Shown here: positions 33,721 to 45,426 of the stretch, piece after piece
How positions within the stretch are numbered: position 1 is the first letter of the stretch
Layout of the letters: every line of letters starts with the position of its first letter
Assembly (NCBI RefSeq): GCF_000801105.2
Contig: NC_079519.1
Location: 15,577,828 to 15,641,827 of the forward strand
Direction: 5' to 3'
Length of the DNA stretch: 64,000 bases
From: Raphanus sativus
Lineage: Eukaryota; Streptophyta; Magnoliopsida; Brassicales; Brassicaceae
Position numbers and translations under genes: made by a program
The notes under the pieces: generated by a model
The model's input: only the letters and a program-made list of their open reading frames with translations
The model's database searches: none
What the model was told of the DNA's origin: nothing

Positions 33721-34250
33721 GACGCACGTGCTGGTCCTGGCCGCCGGCGGCTAGCCCCCGTGCTGGTCCTGGCCGCCGGGCGGCTAAGCCCCCGTGCTGG
33801 TCCTTGCCGCCGGGAAACTTCAAAGAGCCCGTTCTCTCAAACCGTGAGGACCCAGAAAACGATCAACATATCAAATCGAAGCCCTCGTCGAGACGCACGT
33901 GCTGGTCGTAGCCGCCGGGCGGCTAGCCCCCGTGCTGGCCGTGGCCGCCGGCGGCTAGCGCCCGTGCTGGCCGTGGCCGCCGGGCGGCTAGCCCGTGCTG
34001 GCCGTGGCCGCCGGCGGCTAGCGCCCGTGCTGGTCGTGGCCGCCGGCGGCTAGCCCCGTGCTGGCCGTGGCCGCCGGCGGCTAGCGCCCGTGCTGGCCGT
34101 GGCCGCCGGGCGGCTAGCCCCGTGCTGGCCGTGGCCGCCGGCGGCTAGCGCCCGTGCTGGCCGTGGCCGCCGGGCGGCTAGCCCCGTGCTGGCCGTGGCC
34201 GCCGGCGGCTAGCGCCCGTGCTGGCCATGACCGCCGGGCGGCTAGCCCCG
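33721..34250 (+). repeat. GC-rich minisatellite in the 5' LTR of element A
   Basis: Units of about 32-34 bp, CGTGCTGGCCGTGGCCGCCG followed alternately by GCGGCTAGCGCC or GGCGGCTAGCCC, so the pattern alternates in pairs. CCGCCGGCGG and GGGCGGCTAGCCC are self-complementary. Rich in CpG, in sharp contrast to its surroundings. Confidence 0.9.
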
Positions 34251-34791
34251 TGCTGGCTCGGGTCTTCGGATAACGATCTTCGGTACACGAATCCCAGTCC
34301 CCGGCAGTCTGAAGTTTGTACTTTGAGTTTTTCTCAAGTCCTCGCAGGACGAATCATCGAGATTCCGTGTACGAAACTCCAGTCCTTACTCCAATCAAAG
34401 ACCGTCGGAAACACTTCGGAAACTCGTAAGGTATCAACCGGAAGGAAGATCTTAAATTCTTCGTACGAAACAGCGATGGTTATCTTAAGACACCACTCGT
34501 CTCAACTCTACGAATGAATGAAGAACTTCCGGAGAGATCGTAGAAAACCACGGAAGTCCTGGAAACGGCCCGAAAGGGACTAAACACGATCGGACAGTCC
34601 GTTTATGATTATCTGAGATAGATGCGACGATTTACGTTTATCTTTGCATAGCGAGATAAATGCTAAATTTCCGGAAGGATAAATGTCAAGTTTCCCGAAG
34701 ATAAATGTCAAGTTTCCCGATGAAAGCCGACGAAAATGGAAAGAAGCCCGCCTTGCGGCCCAGGAGGAGAATAGACCGTCATAAGAAGGAG

Positions 34792-34800
34792 TATATAAAG
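34792..34800 (+). promoter_or_regulatory. TATA box in the 5' LTR of element A
   Basis: TATATAAAG, followed about 30-60 bases later by purine-rich leader sequence (GAGAGAGAGAAATCC). The same box is at 41707-41715 in the 3' LTR and, as TATATAAG, at 44832 in element B. Confidence 0.65.
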
Positions 34801-35346
34801 GAGCTTTGGGAGAGGAAGAAAGGCAGAGCGAAAATCATTAAGAGAGAGAGAAATCCGAGATTGGAGACCTAGAAAGCTCCTGTTAGGTTAAGAACTTAGA
34901 ATTTAGGCGGTAGACTAGCAAGGTAGGACCTAGAACGTCCGGCCGCCTCTCGTTCTATTTTCATCTTGTCCGCAGGCTCCTGTCTCTCTCGGAAGGATCT
35001 AACAATCCTTTTACTTAGAGTTCCGCTCATAGGAACCCTAGGCGTTATTCTCGACACGCCCGTTTCTATGACAAACGCTCGTACTAGACGAACTCCACCA
35101 GGCAGTTCGATCTCTTGTTCAAATCTTTCCAACTGAACTACGTCCGACTTGATCCTCGAAAGGGGTACGTAGGCAGCCTTCCTTAAGGTCCAGTCTCAAA
35201 TCTTAATAAAACATTTCCGCATTTATTTGATCACTTGTCGTTGGTTGTCGCAGAGAATCCGGACCTTCAGGGAAAGTTAGGTTTACTTAGCTTTCCTCCG
35301 ATTTACTTACTTAAAATCGACAGTGCGAATTTCGGTTCCCACAGTT

Positions 35347-35361
35347 TGGCGCTAGAAGGAG
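35347..35361 (+). promoter_or_regulatory. Primer-binding site of element A
   Basis: TGGCGCTAGAAGGAG starts three bases after the LTR end, the position where a tRNA 3' end pairs to prime reverse transcription. Element B has the same site at 45412-45426. I do not name the tRNA. Confidence 0.75.
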
Positions 35362-35409
35362 GGGGGGTCGGATTCTCTTACTCAAAAACCTACGATTGGT
35401 AACAACAGC

Positions 35410-36366
35410 ATGGCCACATCACCTGTCCGCAACATCGTGTCATTCGGGGACAGAGCAACGGCTGGTCAAGCCAAACCTCACGACGAACTCCTCGTTATCA
35501 GACTAACGATCCAGGACATCGACGTAGCAAGAATATTGGTCGACACCGGATGCTTGACAAATATTATATATAAGAACGCTCTCGAGAGGATGGGAATCGA
35601 CCTAAGCGCTATCACGGACGATCCCAACCCAATAATCGGACTCTCAGGAAACATCACAATGACCCTCGGCTCAGTCGATCTCTCGGTCAGAGCCGGGAGC
35701 GTCACGAAGATGGTGGAGTTTTTGGTAGTCGACGGTCCAGCAGCATATAACGCGATCGTCGGGACTCCGTGGTTAAATTCCTTGCGAGCAATCCCCTCGA
35801 CTTTCCATCTGTGCCTCAAATTTCCGACCCTCCTCAGAGTTGAAACAATACAAGGAGATCGTAAAGCGCCGCAAGTCTGCTTGGCCGCTGGGTTAAAACG
35901 AAAAAACTCTGAGTCCGAAACTAACCCAAAAAAGCAAGCAACTCACGAACCAGCATCGCAGGACCCTCCAGAAATCTTCTGGCAGTCGCAAAGAGCTGAG
36001 GTCCTGGAAGGAAAACGTGAGCCCACTTGCGAACCAGTAATTTCGGTCTGCCTCGACGAGACTAACCCAGAGCGGTGCGTGGAGATTGGAGCCAATCTCC
36101 GCAATCTATTGAAAGCAGAACTCACCGCATGTCTCAAGAAGAACCTTAAATGGCAAGTATGCGTCGACTTTACTGATCTCAACAAAGCATGCCCGAAGGA
36201 TTGTTTTCCGCTTCCGCACATCGACCGTCTGGTCGAGACAACCGCAGGAAACAAACTCCTATCGTCCATGGACACAACCCCCCTCGTTTGGGATTATCTA
36301 AGAAAGACTTCGGTAAAATTCATAAAAAGACTTGGTAATGGAGACGGATTCCTGCCTGCCGTATAA
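35410..36366 (+). CDS. Fused retropepsin and partial reverse transcriptase (318 aa), element A
   Basis: ATG at 35410, only about 50 bases after the primer site, where gag should be. Residues about 25-160 are a retroviral-type aspartic protease (LLVIRLTIQDIDVARILVDT with active site D45-T46-G47, then NAIVGTPWLNSLRAIPSTFH). Residues 161-245 are a linker. At 245-288 the text jumps from LKAELTACLKKN straight to KWQVCVDFTDLNKACPKDCF and PHIDRLVETTAGNKLLSSMD, the early fingers of a Ty3 reverse transcriptase, so the part in between is deleted in frame. It then diverts into unrelated residues and stops before the catalytic YxDD box. The polymerase cannot work. Whether the protease is still made is unknown. 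Codon text is otherwise clean, consistent with recent loss. Confidence 0.75.
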   Translation: MATSPVRNIVSFGDRATAGQAKPHDELLVIRLTIQDIDVARILVDTGCLTNIIYKNALERMGIDLSAITDDPNPIIGLSGNITMTLGSVDLSVRAGSVTKMVEFLVVDGPAAYNAIVGTPWLNSLRAIPSTFHLCLKFPTLLRVETIQGDRKAPQVCLAAGLKRKNSESETNPKKQATHEPASQDPPEIFWQSQRAEVLEGKREPTCEPVISVCLDETNPERCVEIGANLRNLLKAELTACLKKNLKWQVCVDFTDLNKACPKDCFPLPHIDRLVETTAGNKLLSSMDTTPLVWDYLRKTSVKFIKRLGNGDGFLPAV

Positions 36367-39300
36367 AACGGCTATGGTTAGCTTGAACACCAGTTGCCTT
36401 AACTATACGGGGAATTGAAACCTTTCGGAAAAACCAGCGTCACATCGACGGCTTTTTCTAAAGAAAAATCGTAAAAACGTCTAAGGCCCAAGACAGCCCA
36501 AAAGGGGCCCGAATCACGGCTAAACGACCCACATACGATTTTAGGAAGGATCGAGCCCAAAGCTGATATGACGGTCTGATTACCAAGTAGAGTTTCGACT
36601 GAAAATGCTTTTTAGAATTTCTCCTGGAAATCGCGGAGAAACCCCAAACTACTCATGAAACAGAAAGCACGACTGATCGGGTTACCAATCAGCGTTTCTA
36701 ATGATAAAATTCGATAACATTTTACGGAACACCTTTCGTAAAATAAATTCTCGAAAATATTTCACGAGACAGCTTTTGCATGATTAAACTCGACAACATT
36801 TTACAAAACAGTTTCCGTAAAATTAACTCGACAACATTTTGTGAAATAACTCTCGTAAAATAAAAGGTCAACAACGTTCTAAGAAACATTTTCTACACAA
36901 GGAAAAACCTACGGAAAACAAACAAGAACGCAAAAACACGCACAAGTCGAAGGAACCGAGCAGCCGACTCCGGTCGTGGCCGTGGCCGCCGGGCGGCTAG
37001 CCCCGTGCTGGCCGTGGCCGCCGGCGGCTAGCGCCCGTGCTGGCCGTGGCCGCCGGGCGGCTAGCCCCGTGCTGGCCATGGCCGCCGGCGGCTAGCGCCC
37101 GTGCTGGCCGTGGCCGCCGGGCGGCTAGCCCTGCACTGGCCGTGGCCGCCGGCGGCTAGCGCCCGTGCTGGCCGTGGTCGCCGGGCGGCTAGCCCCGTGC
37201 TGGCTCGGGCCGTCGGACGGCTAGTCTTCGTGCGTAAGTTCTAGGCCCCCGGGTCGTCAGAAATCCGTGTTTTGCGACTTTCCGAGATCCCGCAAACAAA
37301 ACTCCTTCTCTTGCTCCAAGATTTCGAAGAATCCATAAGACGTCAACGGACAGGAAAACTTCGTATAAAACGGTGATGGTTATCTTAAAACACCATTTCC
37401 CTCGGCAATGGATCGAAGATCTTCCGAAAGACTCGACATCCAAGTGTTGGCTAGCCCCCGTGCTGCCTCTAGGCGCCGGACGACTAGCGCACCCGTACTG
37501 CGCTGGTTATCGGGCGACACAACATTCGTCAAGCACGGCAAATCCTCGCAAAACTATTCCGACGATAGTCCAATCCAATACTTTGCACCTTTCGTAAAAT
37601 AATCCTAGACAATACTTCACGAGACAGCTTCTGCGCGACTAAACTCGACAACATTTTACGAAACAGTTTCTGTAAAATTAACTCGACAACATTTTGTTGA
37701 AAAACTCTCGTAAAGTAAAAGCTCGGCAATATTTTACGAAATATCATTCGTAAAGAAAAACAATATCATAAGCTTCTTGACCTGACCAGTTCACTCATAG
37801 CTTGACGAAATATCAAGTCTCACTCAAGTGACGTCTTGCCAATCATTTTCGCTTGTCCGCCCACCTTAGCCTTCTTCGAGTTTCGCCTACTTCTCCTCCC
37901 TTTGCTTCAACGATTCTGCACTATTCCTTCGGGTACATGGTCGATTTAACCAGCAGTACGAGAAAACGAGGATATGAACTTAGGCGAAGACCTTTGACAA
38001 TAAAACGTTAGAAGACAAAGAGGAACGGACATGAGGCAATCTCGAGTAATCAATGAGACTAAGGTATGTCCGACTTAGAAAATTTTATCATAGGAAAGGG
38101 ATGGGAACGTCTTGTAAACCGCCGTAAAATTTAGGGAACTTAGGACCTAGGTGGAAAGTCTAGCTAGCTAAGTCTTAGGCATTTTCTTCCAGTTTCGTTC
38201 TATTGTTCCTTGACTGTTTAGGCATAACGCGCAAACCGATCTAATCTCTCGAAAAACCGAGAAACGATCGCCGCGCATCCTTGGCATACTCTTTCCGCTT
38301 CCGTGAGACTAATGGCACGACGGAGAGCTACAAAATTAACGAAATAACCTTCGGTAAAACTTCATGAGTAACCCGAAGCAACTTTCGCCAAAAAAACAAA
38401 ACCTAAAGTGGAAAATCGTTTCGAAAAGCCATCACCCATAACTTGGAAAACTCCTCTATGATTGGCATGTCTATCTCGACGAACTCTATTCGGCCCTCGG
38501 CCAACTACGTCTTTCCATAAAGCCCGAACATGCACTCGACATCGCCATTAAGGACAATCGTCAACTAAACACGATCTTAACGGTAACACAAAGGGTCATG
38601 GACTGGTCTTTTACCAACGACTTCCTTGGCTAAACGGCTGAAGTCAGCCTCCATGCCGATCCACAATACTTAGCGACCACCGCTCCAACCGTGTAACGGC
38701 TAAAAAAGACAATCCACGATTTGTCGTAAAACGCCAAACGGATATTATGCAAGCAGTTTGTCGTATAACCCAAAATCGGAAATCATACGATAACGAAACT
38801 TGATCCTAACAACCAAATGGTTAAACGGAAGATCTTAAACTTATCATCAAATCGATTAAGTTCTATACGCCCCATAAAACGCGGCACGAAAAGAAACGCT
38901 CGTAGCAAAGCTCCCAGAGCTATACGAGTCATTCTTACAAAAACAAATCTCAGAAGGCCAACACTTCACGAAACATAGTGAAGTTAGACGCTTCCCCCCC
39001 CCCCCCCGGTAAAATTTACGCGACCCTTCGGTCCTAAATCCTCAACACAATTCGCCAACTACTAAACGGCTGCGACAACGGATCCAGTATCCATGAAACG
39101 ATTATCACATCCAGACACATGTCTCTCATCGCTTACACCTAAAATCGCTCTCTAAAAAGTAGCATACGGACCAAGCGACAAAATCACAATCCGAAGTGAC
39201 TACTCGGATTCTATCCTTAACACTTGACGAAAGTATAAATCAAATCATAAGCGAAAGCCCATAATCCTCTTATGGCATGAGAAAAATAAAATCACAGCAC

Positions 39301-40419
39301 TGCGAGACGTCGCTTCGTGCTCGGATAAACATTTTTCGATAACAAATTCATACGCCTTCAAAACGGCATCATTTCGTTGTTGCTGATCACAACAAACGAA
39401 CTCTAACGTCCTAAACAGACAAGCCACCTAAGGGTAGGCTCTTTTACATCCGACAAGGATCCCATAGCGCGCTATACAAAAAATCCAAATTTGGTTCAGC
39501 ACTTCGTAAAGGAAGTAGCTCGATTCGTGCCCAGACAAATCATATAAGCCGATACCACTTCGCGGATTTTAAAACGGTACGAATCAGGTTAAAATCACAA
39601 ACAGGCAAAACGAAAGCCGATTTGTCATCGCACAGCCTCAGTCTGAGAGTAAACCTAGGTCTTGCCCTAAACCCAGCCTTGCTGGTATCTTAACATCTCA
39701 TAGGCAAAGCGTCAACGACGCGAGATCCCAAAACTTGTCTCTTCACTCAAGTCTGAACGTTTTCACGAATTTTTGCGTAAATCGTAAACCGCAGGAAAAT
39801 CTCGCTTTGTACAAACTACGGATACGGTGATCGTCAGGGAGGCAGGAATGAGACGACAACTCACACCCTGCCCCTCTAACTTCGACAAACAGAAGTTCTA
39901 AACGCAAAATATTTTATAAATGCATACCGCGAATTCAATACAACGCCCTAAAAAGGGCAGGGACTCAAAGCCACCAACGGCCAGTCCCGAAATCATACAT
40001 AATGGCCAACCAACGGCCGAAATGTAATCAAAATAAAAATCTCTAAAGGGATTGATAAACCTAGACGCTCCCCGGAGCATCACCTTCATCCTCAAAACTC
40101 ACCCAAAGTAGGAACGGTCTCACCGTCGCCTCCATTGGTCGCACCACCACTGCATGTCTCATATGCGCCGGCTTCGCGATCCTTGACTGCGTGGTCCTGG
40201 TCCTCCGAACCCTCCGAATGCAGGACAAGGGTGCACACGGATTTCAGACCAGCAAGAATCGAGTCGAAGTTGAGCAACGAACTCACGGTCTTCCCGACGT
40301 CACGTTCAAGATCGCCAATCAAAGGTGATGTGGATTTCCGCAATGAAATACTCTTAGCCAAAAATTTCGATTTTCAACTCATAATCTTCCGCCCGCAAGA
40401 TCGCTCCCGCATCTTGCAT
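36367..40419 (+). other. Non-coding internal region of element A
   Basis: About 4 kb without a credible gene. Notable contents: AATTTTACGAAA-like motifs repeated many times between 36700 and 37760 (ACTCGACAACATTTTACGAA variants), a second block of the LTR minisatellite (36965-37205), a run of 14 C at 38994-39007, and from about 37560 to 39600 sequence homologous to 55340-57457 in element B. Conservation of this region in two elements suggests it is a normal part of this non-autonomous family, not random decay. Confidence 0.6.
36965..37205 (+). repeat. GC-rich minisatellite inside element A
   Basis: The same alternating CGTGCTGGCCGTGGCCGCCG units as in the two LTRs, here in the internal region and followed by GTGCTGGCTCGGG as in the LTRs. 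It suggests duplication or gene conversion from an LTR into the interior. Confidence 0.85.
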
Positions 40420-40420
40420 G

Positions 40421-40433
40421 CTGGGGGGCTAAC
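40421..40433 (+). promoter_or_regulatory. Polypurine-like tract before the 3' LTR of element A
   Basis: CTGGGGGGCTAAC precedes the LTR start TGTTGGGG. The G6 run (40423-40428) is the likely primer for second-strand synthesis, although it is short. Confidence 0.5.
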
Positions 40434-42258
40434 TGTTGGGGTCAAAAACGGTTATCTCGAAATCAACGGCTAAGTCTATTTGTCATACGAAAGTATAAGG
40501 AAGAAACGGGAAGTGATCTAAGTTTGGATAGGCCGAACGACAAGGAATCCGCCTTGAAACTTCAAAGAGCCCGTTCTCTCAAACCGTGAGGACCCAGAGA
40601 ACGATCAAGATATCAAATCGAAGCCCTCGTCGAGACGCACGTGCTGGTCCTGGCCGCCGGCGGCTAGCCCCCGTGCTGGTCCTGGCCGCCGGGCGGCTAA
40701 GCCCCCGTGCTGGTCCTTGCCGCCGGGAAACTTCAAAGAGCCCGTTCTCTCAAACCGTGAGGACCCAGAAAACGATCAACATATCAAATCGAAGCCCTCG
40801 TCGAGACGCACGTGCTGGTCGTAGCCGCCGGGCGGCTAGCCCCCGTGCTGGCCGTGGCCGCCGGCGGCTAGCGCCCGTGCTGGCCGTGGCCGCCGGGCGG
40901 CTAGCCCCGTGCTGGCCGTGGCCGCCGGCGGCTAGCGCCCGTGCTGGTCGTGGCCGCCGGGCGGCTAGCCCCGTGCTGGCCGTGGCCGCCGGCGGCTAGC
41001 GCCCGTGCTGGCCGTGGCCGCCGGGCGGCTAGCCCCGTGCTGGCCGTGGCCGCCGGCGGCTAGCGCCCGTGCTGGCCGTGGCCGCCGGGCGGCTAGCCCC
41101 GTGCTGGCCGTGGCCGCCGGCGGCTAGCGCCCGTGCTGGCCATGACCGCCGGGCGGCTAGCCCCGTGCTGGCTCGGGTCTTCGGATAACGATCTTCGGTA
41201 CACGAATCCCAGTCCCCGGCAGTCTGAAGTTTGTACTTTGAGTTTTTCTCAAGTCCTCGCAGGACGAATCATCGAGATTCCGTGTACGAAACTCCAGTCC
41301 TTACTCCAATCAAAGACCGTCGGAAACACTTCGGAAACTCGTAAGGTATCAACCGGAAGGAAGATCTTAAATTCTTCGTACGAAACAGCGATGGTTATCT
41401 TAAGACACCACTCGTCTCAACTCTACGAATGAATGAAGAACTTCCGGAGAGATCGTAGAAAACCACGGAAGTCCTGGAAACGGCCCGAAAGGGACTAAAC
41501 ACGATCGGACAGTCCGTTTACGATTATCTGAGATAGATGCGACGATTTACGTTTATCTTTGCATAGCGAGATAAATGCTAAATTTCCGGAAGGATAAATG
41601 TCAAGTTTCCCGAAGATAAATGTCAAGTTTCCCGATGAAAGCCGACGAAAATGGAAAGAAGCCCGCCTTGCGGCCCAGGAGGAGAATAGACCGTCATAAG
41701 AAGGAGTATATAAAGGAGCTTTGGGAGAGGAAGAAAGGCAGAGCGAAAATCATTAAGAGAGAGAGAAATCCGAGATTGGAGACCTAGAAAGCTCCTGTTA
41801 GGTTAAGAACTTAGAATTTAGGCGGTAGACTAGCAAGGTAGGACCTAGAACGTCCGGCCGCCTCTCGTTCTATTTTCATCTTGTCCGCAGGCTCCTGTCT
41901 CTCTCGGAAGGATCTAACAATCCTTTTACTTAGAGTTCCGCTCATAGGAACCCTAGGCGTTATTCTCGACACGCCCGTTTCTATGACAAACGCTCGTACT
42001 AGACGAACTCCACCAGGCAGTTCGATCTCTTGTTCAAATCTTTCCAACTGAACTACGTCCGACTTGATCCTCGAAAGGGGTACGTAGGCAGCCTTCCTTA
42101 AGGTCCAGTCTCAAATCTTAATAAAACATTTCCGCATTTATTTGATCACTTGTCGTTGGTTGTCGCAGAGAATCCGGACCTTCAGGGAAAGTTAGGTTTA
42201 CTTAGCTTTCCTCCGATTTACTTACTTAAAATCGACAGTGCGAATTTCGGTTCCCACA
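40434..42258 (+). repeat. 3' LTR of element A (1825 bp)
   Basis: Same start and end as the 5' LTR, with the minisatellite at about 40633-41170 and the TATA box at 41707-41715. It differs from the 5' copy only at the sites listed for the element. The minus-strand frame at 42047-41811, also present in the 5' LTR, is not a gene. Confidence 0.92.
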
Positions 42259-43086
42259 GTTAGCTCTTCTCCAAGGAGACAACTAGTTCAAACAGATAAT
42301 TCAAGATATCAAAGATCCTAGTGATCTATGTTCTAGTTAGCTACTCTAGAACAAGCTTAGGCTGCAATCTATTTTATGAATATCACAGCTTAGCAATTAT
42401 AATTTAGGGTTAATCCCAATAACCTATTTCAACCCTAGATCTAACAAGTAGACTACTCAGACATAGCTACGCAATTCATAATATAAGATAGATAAAAGAA
42501 TTGCATAGATAGGGAATAGAAAACAAATGGAGTTCAATCACAAATCTCTCAATGATCTCTCCAATCTCTCAAAACATAAAACTTTAGCTTCTCTCACACT
42601 CTCTGCTTTGCCTCTCAAGACTTGTTGCTTGCTTAGACTTGTCAAAGCTTGTTGCCGTCAAAAACACTTAGCATAAATATTTAAGCATTTCCATTAGGTT
42701 TAAAACTCGTGAGGGGCAATCTCGTAATTTGGTGAAGTCTTGGTGAAGTAGTCGGCTAAACCATTTCGTCCTCGATATCGATCGACAACACTAGATGTGT
42801 ATCGATCGATTATAATCTTTTAGTACACGGATCTTCTCAGCTACATCGATCGACAACTCTGGATGAGTATCGATCGATTCTTATCACAGTGTTGACTTCC
42901 GACTTGGTCTTGAATGGTCAACTCAGGTGTATTATCTATTGTACTCTAAAATGCTCCAAAAGCATCACTTTATCACGAAACGCTCCTGAACCTGAAAACA
43001 TACCTAACAGGCTAGAAAACACATCAGTTATATAATAAAATATTACTATACCATGGTAGAAAATGGGTGAAATCCATGGTATATCA

Positions 43087-43100
43087 ACCTCTCCCAGACT
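43087..43100 (-). promoter_or_regulatory. Polypurine tract of the minus-strand Athila
   Basis: On the minus strand AGTCTGGGAGAGGT stands immediately before the LTR start TGATATACC. This position and purine bias fit the primer for second-strand synthesis and show that this LTR is the 3' LTR. Confidence 0.7.
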
Positions 43101-43827
43101 TACTCCTTTGCTTGTCCTCAAGCAAAAGCCAGTAGTCTTTGGAAAAGGTTTGAAAACAGTAAGGACTCAAAGATTAAAAATATTGAAGTCATCACTCTAT
43201 GTAAACATCCTAATCACAGAAGTTCATTATGCCTTATCCTAGCTTAGCAACCAAATTAATCTAGTCCACAACTTAGCAAATCTTATCTGACATTCCCCTC
43301 TACTAACCTCATTTCTTAACATAAAATAAAAGTGCAGGCTTTACCTTGGGAGTATCGATCAAAGGCCACATGGATTCAACTCAAACAAGTATCTGAACAC
43401 ACATGTAGTCTTCTCTGATCCCTTTCTCCCCTCATCTCTCTTTTCTGAATCTCTTATTAGTTTCAATTTCAATAGGTTTTGATGCCACAAAGGTCATCTA
43501 GTCTATCTTATTGACATTTGCATTTGTAACTCATACATTTTGACAAAGTGTAGCGAATAATGGGGTCTCAGGTAATTTACCTATCCCTCGTTTCCACAAT
43601 GTGTGATCATCCCTGAGATTTAGAATACTGGGGTCGCAGGAGACACTCCTACCCCTCTGCCTCTCAAGAAATCATTTCAATCCTTTATAACATAAAACTT
43701 AGATCTTTGAGATGCCGAAGAGAGAGAAGGAAGGGAACCAGAAACACACAGACTTTTTACCTTCCAGACTTGTAAGAGGATTCCGATCCAGTGATTTCCA
43801 AGCCCCAAGACAAGCAAATTAAGTCAG
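43101..43827 (-). other. 3' internal non-coding region of the minus-strand Athila
   Basis: Matches, in reverse complement and with divergence, the Athila fragment at 5215-5848 (shared GGGTCTCAGGTAATTTACC-like and CTCTTCGGCA-like text). No open frame of interest. Confidence 0.65.
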
Positions 43828-45408
43828 TGTTGGGGTCAAAAACGGTCACAACGAAATTAATGTTTGAAAATATTCCTCGAAAAAGATAATTCTCGTAAAA
43901 ATTACTTAAACTAATTTTTACGATAAAATTCTTGAATAGATTTGTCCGCAGCGTAGAAACAAGCTCCAATGGTTCGTGTTGACGACGAAGTTAGTATCAA
44001 AACATTCGATAAAAATATACGTCTTAAGAATTTCTACGTTTTCAAGAAAGGAAAACTTATACGAGAAACTTATACGAAAAACTCGCGGGAAAATCTTGTT
44101 TGTCTCTTGCCTTCAGCTTTTCTCTCAATAAATTTTTGTATTGAAATTTTTCATTGAATCTTAAAATATCCTATATACGTAGGTGGAAATAGGGGAAAAC
44201 AACGATTTCTTAAATCAACGATTTCTTAAAATCGTCTCCTTGCAAAAGGTTCCGCGACTAAACGACGTTCTCGTTAAAACACGATCATCGGAGGTAACAA
44301 AAGATCGTTAAACCACGAGGATGCGGCTTGGCAATCACGGAACAACCAAGGGATCATACGGAGCTCGGTCGCTATAGCGACCAAGCATACATGTAACAAC
44401 CATATTCCGAAACGTCCAAAGTCTTCCGAAACGATGATACGACGTACAACTATGCACTCTCGACTATCCTTATAACAATCCTACGCAAGCCACGGCTAAC
44501 CATTTCTTGATTTCTCGATCAAGTGGGATCGTCCGTTCGGTTTACAATGAAGCCGTGGAAACTTAACTTTATCGGAGAAATCGTAACAAACGTCTCAAAT
44601 CAAAAGCCGTCCCATAGGGTCCTAAACTCGATTCAAGGCCCACTTACGATTTCTTAAAATTCCATAAATCTTATGACTGTTTATACTTGGAGGATAAACA
44701 TCAGTTTCCGCGGATAAATAGAAATTTTCGGCAGATAATCATGAAGATCGGAAAAAATGGAATATTTCCATTTTTTGGACTATGACGGCTTAAGGGCAAA
44801 AGAGGGAAGCGTAAACCGACCTAGGAGGAAGTATATAAGGAGCTCAAGGCGAGAGGCGTAAAAAGGAGAACTATTTAAGACTCACAATTCGCTGCACTTA
44901 GAAACTTAGGCTTTATTCTCGACAAGTTCGGTTTCTATGACTGGCACTCAATTACTAGACGAACTCGCCCAGGCAGTTCGATCTCTTGTCCAGCTCTATC
45001 AATTGAACTATGTTTGGCTTGATCCTCGAAAGGGGTACGTAGGCAGCCTTTAATAAGGTTCAGTCCGAAATCAATCAAAAACCGTTTCCGCATATTTTTC
45101 GTATTTTGTTATTGAGCTGCGACTCTACTAGGTTTAAGGCTTTAGGTCGCTAAAGCTAGATAACTCGCTGACAGCACTTGCGGCTAAAGCTCTTATAATC
45201 TCTTGTAATGCTCGCAACGCTCTTACACGAATTCGAAATAAGATTTATTGTTTTCTCTAAATTCGTTTTGTTATCTTTTCATATTTTCTGCGTCTATTTG
45301 GTCACTTGTCGTTGGCTCCGCAGAAATCCGGGACCTCTGGGGAAATTAGGGTTTTCCTACTTTCCTTATTTATACGATATATTGACGGTGCGAATTTCGG
45401 TTCCCACA
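43828..45408 (+). repeat. 5' LTR of element B (1581 bp)
   Basis: TGTTGGGGTC to GGTTCCCACA, the same ends as element A. It lacks the GC minisatellite. It shares GATCCTCGAAAGGGGTACGT at about 45014 and has a TATA box TATATAAG at 44832-44839. Confidence 0.85.
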
Positions 45409-45411
45409 GTT

Positions 45412-45426
45412 TGGCGCTAGAAGGAG
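45412..45426 (+). promoter_or_regulatory. Primer-binding site of element B
   Basis: TGGCGCTAGAAGGAG, identical to element A, three bases after the LTR end. Confidence 0.75.

Larger units (their letters stand above)
33521..35343 (+). repeat. 5' LTR of element A (1823 bp)
   Basis: TGTTGGGGTC to GGTTCCCACA. It contains a duplicated segment (AACTTCAAAGAGCCCG at about 33647 and 33807), a GC-rich minisatellite (33721-34250), a TATA box (34792) and a conserved stretch shared with element B (GATCCTCGAAAGGGGTACGT at about 35151). Confidence 0.92.
33521..42258 (+). mobile_element. Element A: complete, recently inserted, largely non-coding Ty3-like LTR retrotransposon
   Basis: 8738 bp with LTRs 33521-35343 and 40434-42258 and a perfect 5-bp duplication GTTAG (33516-33520, 42259-42263). 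Removing it restores a continuous Athila LTR (GGGCGGTTAGCTCTTCTCC). A primer-binding site follows the 5' LTR and a G-rich tract precedes the 3' LTR. By eye the LTRs differ at one substitution (T34606 versus C41521) and two one-base indels in the GC repeat, so the insertion is very young. Inside there is only a fused protease/partial reverse-transcriptase frame; gag, RNase H and integrase are missing. It must have moved with enzymes supplied by another element. Confidence 0.92.
32981..43827 (-). mobile_element. Athila-type element, minus strand: 3' LTR and 3' internal end
   Basis: Minus-strand LTR in two halves (43086-42259 and 33520-32981) separated by element A. Joined, the LTR is about 1.36 kb, close to the 1352-bp solo LTR at 13217. 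Ends on the plus strand are TGATACTGCTC and CCATGGTATATCA. A purine tract lies next to it at 43087-43100 and 3' internal sequence continues to 43827, where element B begins. The rest of the element lies right of the window. It was inserted into the plus-strand Athila. Confidence 0.8.

Noticed and set aside
33673..34053. Arg/Ala/Gly/Pro-rich repeat protein in the LTR of element A (and its twin at 40586-40999)
   Set aside because: Translation of the GC minisatellite; the two LTR copies give different frames after one-base indels.
34896..35132. 78-codon minus-strand frame, identical at 41811-42047
   Set aside because: Identity simply reflects the LTR pair, and it runs against the element's transcription.
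38994..39007. Run of 14 C
   Set aside because: Could be real or a sequencing/assembly artefact; the homologous place in element B lacks it. No function can be argued.
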